Part shown: positions 1 through 5,538 of the stretch, piece by piece
How positions within the stretch are numbered: position 1 is the stretch's first letter
How the letters are laid out: the number at the start of each line of letters is the position of its first letter
Origin: Prevotella sp.
Lineage (GTDB): Bacteria; Bacteroidota; Bacteroidia; Bacteroidales; Bacteroidaceae
Direction: 5' to 3'
Assembly: GCA_017424205.1 (NCBI GenBank)
Contig: JAFPAS010000089.1
Location: 1 to 5,710 of the forward strand
DNA: 5,710 bases
The notes under the pieces: model-generated
The model's database searches: none
Told to the model about the DNA's origin: nothing
The model's input: only the letters and a program-made list of their open reading frames with translations
Translations under genes and position numbers: made by a program

Positions 1-275
1 ATCTGTATACATGTATCATGCTGTCGAACAGCCAAGTCAAAATCTGACATATTCCTCATGACGGTGCCATACTTCTGTCTTATCAGCAACTCTCCCCTTT
101 CATCACCTGCCGAGTCGTAACGTGCTATATATCTTAAGAGGTCATCTGCGTCAATGACACTATCAGCAATGGCCATAGCCTCATCGACAAGAGACGTTTT
201 GAGCGAATTTCCCTTGTTACTACACGCTATTATAAATAATGTGATAGAGAAAATGAAGAAAAATGATTTTTTCAT
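1..275 (-). CDS. Lipoprotein with TPR-like sensory region, N-terminal fragment (probable signalling/regulatory protein)
   Basis: Reading the minus strand from an ATG at 275 gives 91 open codons plus two bases, running off the left edge, so only the N-terminus is present. The protein starts MKKSFFFIFSIT and has a hydrophobic core ending in a lipobox (IIAC, Cys18), which indicates a signal peptidase II lipoprotein. Residues 30-91 are charged and helical. The stretch at about 63-91 (RQKYGTVMRNMSDFDLAVR) has the Tyr-Gly and Ala spacing of a TPR helix pair. From memory, Bacteroidales TPR sensor proteins that end in a histidine kinase or DNA-binding domain begin in much the same way, but that output domain is outside the window, so the role is inferred. 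The start is supported by a good promoter about 20 nt upstream. The gene diverges from the surface-protein gene at 538, so it could be a local regulator. A plain TPR lipoprotein is the alternative. Confidence 0.8.
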   Translation of the reverse strand, partial: MKKSFFFIFSITLFIIACSNKGNSLKTSLVDEAMAIADSVIDADDLLRYIARYDSAGDERGELLIRQKYGTVMRNMSDFDLAVRQHDTCIQ

Positions 276-298
276 AGATTAAATACTGTTTTCTACTG

Positions 299-329
299 CA
301 AATATAATAAAAAAGATACATTTTTCAAT
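299..329 (-). promoter_or_regulatory. Bacteroidetes-type promoter for the leftward lipoprotein gene
   Basis: On the minus strand, TATATTTG (306 down to 299) matches the Bacteroidetes -7 consensus TAnnTTTG exactly and is followed by CA. A -33-like ATTG lies at 329-326 with a 19-bp spacer, within the usual range for this sigma factor. Transcription would start near 293-295, giving a leader of about 20 nt before the ATG at 275. Confidence 0.7.
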
Positions 330-362
330 ATTTCTTGAAGTTTAAGTACAAAAAATTGCTCT

Positions 363-378
363 ACAAAACCCATTTTGT
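363..378. repeat. Small perfect palindrome in the divergent promoter region
   Basis: ACAAAA (363-368) and TTTTGT (373-378) form a perfect 6-bp inverted repeat around CCCA. It lies between the two divergent promoters, directly before the direct repeats at 381-416. It could be a dimeric operator half-site pair. In AT-rich DNA a repeat this short can also occur by chance. Confidence 0.35.
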
Positions 379-380
379 CT

Positions 381-416
381 TTTAAGTTAAAATAAAAGTC
401 GTTTCAGTTAAAATAA
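381..416 (+). promoter_or_regulatory. Direct-repeat operator resembling a LytTR response-regulator site
   Basis: Two copies of a 15-bp sequence, TTT(A/C)AGTTAAAATAA, lie at 381-395 and 402-416, identical except for one base and offset by exactly 21 bp (two helical turns). Within them, the 9-mers at 383-391 (TAAGTTAAA) and 404-412 (TCAGTTAAA) match 8 of 9 positions of the LytTR-family consensus [TA][AC][CA]GTTN[AG][TG]. They are separated by 12 bp, the spacing known for this family (AgrA, VirR, AlgR type). The downstream copy sits about where the -33 element of the promoter at 434-441 should be, and no good -33 is visible there. That fits a promoter needing an activator. The repeat is seen directly; the regulator type is inference. 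Confidence 0.5.
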
Positions 417-433
417 GTTTTGTTCAATATTAA

Positions 434-441
434 TATCTTTG
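434..441 (+). promoter_or_regulatory. -7 promoter element for the T9SS surface-protein gene
   Basis: TATCTTTG matches the Bacteroidetes -7 consensus TAnnTTTG exactly and is followed by C. Transcription would start near 446-449, leaving an AT-rich leader of about 90 nt before the ATG at 538. No TTTG lies at the expected 17-22 bp upstream: the nearest, at 419-422, leaves only an 11-bp spacer. The -33 contact may be replaced by an activator bound to the direct repeats at 381-416. Confidence 0.6.
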
Positions 442-537
442 CAAAACAAAAATTAATTTATGATTTATTTTTTTAATACAAACCGATACAAACAAAAAAA
501 CATATAAACTTTCTAACTATCTAAAAAGTTCTTTATT
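442..537 (+). other. AT-rich leader of the surface-protein gene
   Basis: This untranslated stretch is very A-rich, typical of Bacteroidetes leaders that lack a Shine-Dalgarno sequence. It contains ATACAAAC twice (476-483 and 486-493) with a 10-nt period. A 15-codon reading frame at 460-507 (MIYFFNTNRYKQKNI) is open but has no supporting signal. AAAAAGTT occurs just before the start codon (523-530) and again as codons 2-4 (541-548). No riboswitch fold was recognised. Confidence 0.4.
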
Positions 538-3384
538 ATGAAAAAGTTACTTTTATCAATGCTGCTTATGCTGGTCGGGATGGCCACTTGGGCACAGGAT
601 TGGGAGGCTCCATCAGAGAACGAGTACCAATCTTCTACACCTGTTTATGTACAGGTAAAAGTAAACGGTGAGGAACAGATGAAGGCACAAGTGGCTGCAT
701 TCATAGACGATGACTGCCGTGCGGTTTCGTTTGAACCAAATGCGCTTATTGGCGACAACCAGTATCATCTTCTCCGTGTATGGGGCGATCCTACTGCAGA
801 CAATAACAAGAGCATCAAGTTCAAGGTAGCATGGGATGGCTTAGTGTTCAATTTCACTAAGACTGTTCCGTTTACAGGTGAAACGTACAACGAAATTCCG
901 TTGGTTTTGAACGTTGACCTGCCTACAGCGGTTACTCTTACTAACCCTCTAAACATCGAGGCAAATCTTCCTTACTCATATGATTTGACCAACGACATTA
1001 AGTTGGTTTATGGCGATGAGTCATATACTCCGCTGGGCGAATCATCAGTTGAAGGCGAATTTGTTTACGAATGGGACTTTGCAAACTCTTCAAGCTATTT
1101 CACTGTTGAAGGCAACAAACTGACAGCAACTGCCGAGACAGGAAAAGAGGGCAGATATCTTGGCCTTAGAGTTTCTTTAGGCGAATGGTTTGAGACGAGC
1201 ACCTCTACAATGGTCTTTATCACCAAGCCAGAAGTTCCTGTGACAGGCATTTCTTGTACACCATCAGAATGGACTATCTCTATCAATGACAATCTCTACG
1301 AATTAGAGGATCTCAACAAGGCTATCACAGTCCTGCCAGAGGATGCTACAAACAAAGAGTACACCTTCGTACCTGCAGACGATGCTGCCGCAGAGATATT
1401 CAATAATGGTACATTCTCAGCTGCTGGTACATATAATATAAACATCGTATCGATGGCTGACCGCAGCAAGTATGCTACAATCAAGATTACAGTGACTGTA
1501 CCTGTTGAAGGCATCTCTATCAGTTCACCTTCAGGAACATTCTATTCTGCCATTGGCGAGAATGTATTTGATCTGATTACTCCATACATCAATGTTTATC
1601 CGGAAGAAGCGACTAACAAGGAGTTTAGTTTCGAGATTCCTGCCGAAGCTTCTGACGCTATTGTTGACGGTGTTGCTTATCAGCCTGGAATATATACAAT
1701 ATATGTTGTAGCTGATGAGAATCCGGAGATAAGAAAAAGCGTAACAGTCATAATCAATAAGATTGAGGCTCCAGAAAGTATCAGTCTGAATATTGGCGAG
1801 TCATACATCCGCAAACTGACAGGCGAAATTGAAGTATTGCCTATGTCAGAAGAAATGTCTTTCACATACACCCTCGCGCCAAAGACCGACACAGATGCTG
1901 CTGCATTTGCAAATGGTGTTGCAACAACCGCAGGCGAATACACACTGCTCGTGACATGTAACGAGAATCCTAAAGCTACAGCTGAGATTACAGTATATGT
2001 ACTGACACCAGTGAAACTGAACTTCCCATCATCATTGACACTTTCAAAATTCAAGGATACCGAGTTCAAGATTACATTAGTTGAAGGCGACAACTTTGAA
2101 GCTGGTTATCTTTGGGTGTATGTCCATGGCGGCGTAGATGTCATGCCAGGAGTGGGTCTGCCAGTTGAATGCACACCTGTTGAAGGCACAAGAAACATGG
2201 AATGGATTATAAGAGCCAACTTATGCGGATATAACTATATGACCGTAGAATACAAAGGCGAGTGGATGGTAAACGAGGAAGGTATTGACATGGTTGAGCT
2301 GAAAACACCAGTGGAAATACCATTCAACCATCAGGGATGGGACTGGATATACTATCCTGCAACCTACGACCTCGTGACAGAAGATGGCAACTATCGTCCT
2401 TGGATGAATGTTGATTCAAACAACAGAATTATTGATTTGCGTTCACAGACCGACCTTCTTTATAACGACGAGAAGCACGGCCTATTCGGTACGATATGGT
2501 CACTTACTGCCTTCGATGGCATGTATAAGATAAAGGCTGCATACGAGGATCCTTTCGACGCAATGATAGTTGACGACGGTCATGGCGACTTCTACTGGGA
2601 TAGATATGCAATCAAACCTATCGCAAAGGGATATAACTGGATTGGCTACACAAACGAATGGGATTTGACAATCGACGACTTCAATACTCTCAACGATATA
2701 AACCAGGCTACAGAGGGCGATGCTATTATCGGCAAGGATGGTTTCGCTGAATACGATGCAGTTTCAGGCAAATGGATTGCCCAGGACGGATTCATACTGA
2801 AGGCAGGAAAGGGCTATCTCTATTATAGCAATAGCGAAGACGAGGAGAAGATGGTTAGCTTCGATACATATCCATCAGAGTCTGATGAGGCTCAAAGCAA
2901 GTCAGCAATCAGAAAGACAAATGTATGGAAGTATGATGCAGGCGCATTTGCTGACAACATGGCTATCATCGCAGAAATCAATGCTCTGCAGAATCCTGAG
3001 GATTATACAATCGGTGCATTTGTTGATGGCGAATGCCGTGGCGAGGGTAACTTCGTTACAGCAAACAAGATGATGATAAGTGTTGCGGGCAAGGCTGGTG
3101 AGAATGTCACCTTCCGTCTTTACAACACCGTAACAGGCCAATACAGCGACATCATCGAAAGCCTGAATTATGCGCAGAAGGTTGGTTCACTGAAGAATCC
3201 AGTTCGCTTCACAGCACCATCAGTAACTGGCATTTCTGATGTAACATTCGATTCTGCTAATGATGCCAACGCTATCTATGACTTGAACGGCCGTCGTGTC
3301 AATTCAATGGATAAGTCTGGAATGTATATTATAAAGACAGTCGAGAACGGCAAGGTAGCCGCAAAGAAGGTTGTCAGAAAATAA
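538..3384 (+). CDS. Secreted multidomain Ig-like surface protein with T9SS type A sorting domain
   Basis: This is a 948-aa exported protein. Residues 1-20 are a Sec signal peptide ending ATWAQ. Residues about 21-127 form a domain marked by AAFIDDDCRA (53-62), which recurs near the C-terminus (about 796-892) as GAFVDGECRG (826-835). Residues about 129-230 look Ig-like. Residues about 232-490 hold three tandem Ig/Big2-like repeats; the first two share LPEDATNKEYTF (266-277) and YPEEATNKEFSF (354-365). A beta-rich segment covers about 491-590. Two copies of a GWNW-type module follow, starting at GWDWIYY (600) and GYNWIGY (698), the second with GDAIIGKDGFAEYD (727-740). Residues 898-948 match the T9SS C-terminal domain: IYDLNGRRV, then SGMYIIKT, then NGKVAAKKVVRK. 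Known T9SS cargo crosses the outer membrane and is anchored or released after removal of this domain. No catalytic motif was seen, so an adhesive or structural role is likely but unproven. Tandem stops TAA TAG end the gene. Confidence 0.92.
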   Translation: MKKLLLSMLLMLVGMATWAQDWEAPSENEYQSSTPVYVQVKVNGEEQMKAQVAAFIDDDCRAVSFEPNALIGDNQYHLLRVWGDPTADNNKSIKFKVAWDGLVFNFTKTVPFTGETYNEIPLVLNVDLPTAVTLTNPLNIEANLPYSYDLTNDIKLVYGDESYTPLGESSVEGEFVYEWDFANSSSYFTVEGNKLTATAETGKEGRYLGLRVSLGEWFETSTSTMVFITKPEVPVTGISCTPSEWTISINDNLYELEDLNKAITVLPEDATNKEYTFVPADDAAAEIFNNGTFSAAGTYNINIVSMADRSKYATIKITVTVPVEGISISSPSGTFYSAIGENVFDLITPYINVYPEEATNKEFSFEIPAEASDAIVDGVAYQPGIYTIYVVADENPEIRKSVTVIINKIEAPESISLNIGESYIRKLTGEIEVLPMSEEMSFTYTLAPKTDTDAAAFANGVATTAGEYTLLVTCNENPKATAEITVYVLTPVKLNFPSSLTLSKFKDTEFKITLVEGDNFEAGYLWVYVHGGVDVMPGVGLPVECTPVEGTRNMEWIIRANLCGYNYMTVEYKGEWMVNEEGIDMVELKTPVEIPFNHQGWDWIYYPATYDLVTEDGNYRPWMNVDSNNRIIDLRSQTDLLYNDEKHGLFGTIWSLTAFDGMYKIKAAYEDPFDAMIVDDGHGDFYWDRYAIKPIAKGYNWIGYTNEWDLTIDDFNTLNDINQATEGDAIIGKDGFAEYDAVSGKWIAQDGFILKAGKGYLYYSNSEDEEKMVSFDTYPSESDEAQSKSAIRKTNVWKYDAGAFADNMAIIAEINALQNPEDYTIGAFVDGECRGEGNFVTANKMMISVAGKAGENVTFRLYNTVTGQYSDIIESLNYAQKVGSLKNPVRFTAPSVTGISDVTFDSANDANAIYDLNGRRVNSMDKSGMYIIKTVENGKVAAKKVVRK

Positions 3385-3402
3385 TAGACACATATATACT
3401 CA

Positions 3403-3433
3403 GTACTTGCCGTATGTAGCATACGGCAAGTAC
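3403..3433 (+). terminator. Perfect 14-bp hairpin, probable terminator of the surface-protein gene
   Basis: GTACTTGCCGTATG (3403-3416) pairs perfectly with CATACGGCAAGTAC (3420-3433) around a 3-nt TAG loop, starting 18 nt after the stop codon. No continuous T-run follows, only ACCTTATTTATATAAG, so it is not a textbook intrinsic terminator. Its position and symmetry still suggest transcript-end formation or 3'-end protection. It would work from either strand. Confidence 0.65.
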
Positions 3434-3444
3434 ACCTTATTTAT

Positions 3445-3448
3445 ATAA
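3445..3448. repeat. Candidate target-site duplication, left copy (ATAA)
   Basis: ATAA lies immediately outside the left terminal inverted repeat and recurs directly outside the right one. A 4-bp duplication fits transposition, but four AT bases in AT-rich DNA could match by chance. Confidence 0.4.
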
Positions 3449-3468
3449 GGGGCGTTCTAAAAAATACG
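3449..3468 (+). repeat. Left terminal inverted repeat of the fold-back element
   Basis: This 20-bp end differs from the reverse complement of 3622-3641 only at its 4th and 16th bases. Its first two bases also belong to a short CCTTAT/ATAAGG hairpin (3435-3450) formed with flanking DNA. Confidence 0.65.
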
Positions 3469-3621
3469 TCGAGTTGATTTTTGTTCTTCTTTCGTATGTG
3501 CTTTTGTAAGTTGAAGAAGGAGCATAGCGGGCTATGTGACTGATGAAACTTGACAAAATGACATCGAAAGAGACGGAAAGCGACCGAAACTGAAACAATA
3601 GAATCAGTGAACACTTAAATT

Positions 3622-3641
3622 CGTAATTTTTAGAACGTCCC
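3622..3641 (-). repeat. Right terminal inverted repeat of the fold-back element
   Basis: Read on the minus strand it starts GGGACGTTCTAAAAATTACG, matching the left end at 18 of 20 positions. It lies 72 nt upstream of the barrel gene start, so the element could influence that gene's expression. Confidence 0.65.
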
Positions 3642-3645
3642 ATAA
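3642..3645. repeat. Candidate target-site duplication, right copy (ATAA)
   Basis: ATAA lies directly outside the right terminal inverted repeat and matches 3445-3448 in direct orientation. Confidence 0.4.
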
Positions 3646-3662
3646 GATAGACGGCAATAATA

Positions 3663-3697
3663 TGATATATCCTTTGCTCTGCAATGGCAATATATCA
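3663..3697 (+). promoter_or_regulatory. Stem-loop in the leader of the beta-barrel gene
   Basis: TGATATAT (3663-3670) pairs with ATATATCA (3690-3697). Past a 2-nt bulge (CA, 3688-3689), CC pairs with GG, a T/T mismatch follows, and TTGC (3674-3677) pairs with GCAA (3681-3684) around a TCT loop. That makes 14 base pairs ending 16 nt before the ATG at 3714. It may affect translation or mRNA stability, or be a leftover terminator. An imperfect -7-like sequence (TATCCTTTGC, 3668-3677) lies within it without a recognisable -33. Confidence 0.45.
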
Positions 3698-3713
3698 ATA
3701 AATCAAACGGACG

Positions 3714-5441
3714 ATGCTAAATAAATCCATAAAGAAGATATTCGCTTTGGCTGTAGCAGCAATGCTTGCCAGCGTTATGCATGCCCAGAACATCTCCGAG
3801 ATTGCGAAGAGTGATCCACTTATTATTACGGGTGCTGTGGGCACGCAAAACACGTATCGCTATTCATCTGCAGGCAACGGTTTCTCGTCGCCTATGAGCA
3901 ATACTGTCTTTGCCAATCTGAACATCAGCGTCTATGGCTTTAGCATGCCGTTCTCGTTATTCTACAGTAACGACAATCTGGATTTCAACTATCCTCAGAT
4001 ATCATTTAATCTTACTCCGCGCTATAAGAACTGGACTGGCCACATCGGACAGTCGTCAATGTCCATGAGCAATTATGTGATGAACATGTCGTTCAACGGA
4101 TTCGGAGTTGAGTATAATAGCAAGAAATTACGTGCAGGTGTGTTCTACGGAAGATTACGTAATGCCATAAACGGTGACCCGACAAATCCATTTGCCCGCA
4201 CACCACAATACAAACGTATGGGCTGGGGCTTCAAGGTTGGCTATGGCTCTAACAAAAACTTTGTCGACCTCTATCTTCTCAGAGCATATGACTGTGTCAA
4301 CTCTATAGACGAGACATGGCGCGGAACGCTCGCACCACAGGAGAACATTGTTGTCGGAGTAAAAGGACAGACAACACCATTCAAATGGCTGTCACTGACA
4401 GCTAATGCAGCAACATCAGCATTCAATACTGACACTCGTGCAGAGAAAGTTCCAGTAAACACATCGTTCGACAAGGTATTCGATGTAAAATACAGTTCCC
4501 TGATGCGTTTTGCCGGTGACGTAAATGCAAACATTATTCTGCCAGGAGTAAATGCAAATATAAGCTATAAGATTGTACAGCCAGACTACACCTCGCTCGG
4601 TACATATTATATGTCTAACAATTATCATAGTTTAGGAATCACCTTAAGCACCACATTATTCAACCGACTCTCGCTTACAGGAACATTCTCCGGACAGGAA
4701 GACAATCTATCTAACGAGCAGCTCTATACCACATGCGGATATGTATATGCTGCCAATGCAGCAATGCGCATCGGCGACAATTTTAATGTGACAGCAAGCT
4801 ATAATGGATACATCCAAGCACAGCGTGACGGCACGATGGCTGTAAACGACACGACAGAGGTTAACAGACAAATGCACAGCTTCAGCCTCTCGCCAACATA
4901 CCTCTACGAAACAGAGACCCTTGGGCATAATGTGAATCTTTCACTGAACTATACGGAAAATAAAGACATGAACATGTTTGCTACAGGCGAAGGCGATGTA
5001 AAGACTAAGGCGCTGGGTCTTTCATATAATATAGATGTAAAACCTATCGAAACAGACTTCACCCTCAGTTATAGCCATCAGGAGTCTGAAGGATTTAATT
5101 CTCGATACATCAGTGATATTGCTTCACTTGGAACAAGCCGTTCTTTCCTAAAAGAGAAAAACCTGAACTTCTCGGCTTCTCTGTCATTATGCTACAACGA
5201 GGTGGAGCGACGTTCAAAGAGCCTATCTATGGGATGTGACTTTTCTGCAAGCTATACATACAAGAATGTTCACATGTTCTCAGCAAGCGCAGGCTTTAAT
5301 AAATATGGTGATGTCAACATTACCGAGACACACAGCACACTTGACTGTACAGACATTACAGCGAGTCTAAACTACACATACACCTTCACGCTGCTATCTA
5401 TAAAAAACAAGGCAAACAAGCAGAAGAAAGATCAAATGTAG
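3714..5441 (+). CDS. Uncharacterised Bacteroidetes outer-membrane beta-barrel protein
   Basis: This is a 575-aa protein with a Sec signal peptide (about 1-24, basic SIKK then a hydrophobic core, cleavage near MHA/QN). The rest is almost wholly alternating hydrophobic/polar beta-strands rich in Tyr, Phe, Asn and Ser (for example NLNISVYGFSMPFSLFY, 68-84), as expected for a transmembrane barrel. There is no TonB box or plug domain. Motifs I associate from memory with a family of Bacteroidetes barrels near large surface proteins are HIGQSSMSMS (110-119), YGRLRNAI (145-152), PQYKRMGWGFKVGYG (164-178), PQENIVVGVKG (208-218) and QPDYTSLGTYYMSNN (289-303). The last strand, ASLNYTYTFTLL (550-561), is followed by a basic tail (SIKNKANKQKKDQM) where most barrels would end. 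Its function is unknown; channel, assembly or surface-anchoring roles are possible. It is probably cotranscribed with the gene 97 nt downstream. Confidence 0.85.
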   Translation: MLNKSIKKIFALAVAAMLASVMHAQNISEIAKSDPLIITGAVGTQNTYRYSSAGNGFSSPMSNTVFANLNISVYGFSMPFSLFYSNDNLDFNYPQISFNLTPRYKNWTGHIGQSSMSMSNYVMNMSFNGFGVEYNSKKLRAGVFYGRLRNAINGDPTNPFARTPQYKRMGWGFKVGYGSNKNFVDLYLLRAYDCVNSIDETWRGTLAPQENIVVGVKGQTTPFKWLSLTANAATSAFNTDTRAEKVPVNTSFDKVFDVKYSSLMRFAGDVNANIILPGVNANISYKIVQPDYTSLGTYYMSNNYHSLGITLSTTLFNRLSLTGTFSGQEDNLSNEQLYTTCGYVYAANAAMRIGDNFNVTASYNGYIQAQRDGTMAVNDTTEVNRQMHSFSLSPTYLYETETLGHNVNLSLNYTENKDMNMFATGEGDVKTKALGLSYNIDVKPIETDFTLSYSHQESEGFNSRYISDIASLGTSRSFLKEKNLNFSASLSLCYNEVERRSKSLSMGCDFSASYTYKNVHMFSASAGFNKYGDVNITETHSTLDCTDITASLNYTYTFTLLSIKNKANKQKKDQM

Positions 5442-5470
5442 ACAAAGCTCCACTAAAAGCAAGATATGAA

Positions 5471-5488
5471 ATGCCCGCATGATGGCAT
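5471..5488 (+). other. Weak stem-loop in the barrel/downstream intergenic gap
   Basis: ATGCC (5471-5475) pairs with GGCAT (5484-5488) around an 8-nt loop, followed by an AT-alternating run. The 5-bp stem without a T-run is too weak to call a terminator. The 97-nt gap (5442-5538) shows no TAnnTTTG promoter, so the two genes may share a transcript. Confidence 0.25.
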
Positions 5489-5538
5489 ATATATATTATA
5501 AGTATAGTATCTAATCTCACGATTATAGAATAAGAATT

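Larger units (their letters stand above)
3449..3641. mobile_element. MITE-like fold-back element (193 bp, non-coding)
   Basis: The terminal inverted repeats are 20 bp with 18 identities: 3449-3468 begins GGGGCGTTCTAAAAA, and 3622-3641 reads GGGACGTTCTAAAAA in reverse complement. Possible ATAA target duplications flank them. Further complementary blocks nest inside: CTTTCG (3489-3494) with CGAAAG (3565-3570), TTTTGT (3502-3507) with ACAAAA (3553-3558), AAGTT (3508-3512) with AACTT (3547-3551), and a central hairpin CATAGC/GCTATG (3523-3528, 3531-3536). The whole unit can fold into one imperfect, asymmetric hairpin. It has no transposase, so it would need one supplied in trans. A 68-codon frame on the minus strand spans it, but its ATG uses flanking bases and its stop lies outside, so it is not counted as a gene. 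The alternative is an invertible segment, though no convincing promoter was found inside. Confidence 0.65.

Noticed and set aside
460..507. 15-codon upstream reading frame in the leader of the surface-protein gene
   Set aside because: It is short, AT-driven and without a ribosome-binding signal or recognisable leader-peptide features such as runs of one amino acid.
1680..2093. 137-codon minus-strand reading frame inside the surface-protein gene
   Set aside because: It lies antisense to a clearly coding, domain-rich gene and has no promoter or recognisable motif, so it is a shadow of the real frame.
3435..3450. CCTTAT/ATAAGG short hairpin after the terminator
   Set aside because: The 6-bp AT-rich stem partly consists of the inserted element's first bases, so it is probably incidental.
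3437..3643. 68-codon minus-strand reading frame spanning the fold-back element
   Set aside because: Its ATG is completed by bases of the flanking target site and its stop lies outside the element. The sequence is explained by the inverted-repeat structure, and no promoter or domain supports it. I have a vague memory of similar short hypothetical proteins in Prevotella, which would fit a dispersed repeat being mis-annotated as a gene.
3668..3677. TATCCTTTGC as a promoter -7 element for the barrel gene
   Set aside because: It has an extra base relative to TAnnTTTG, no -33 TTTG at the right distance, and lies inside a stem-loop. Not called as a promoter.
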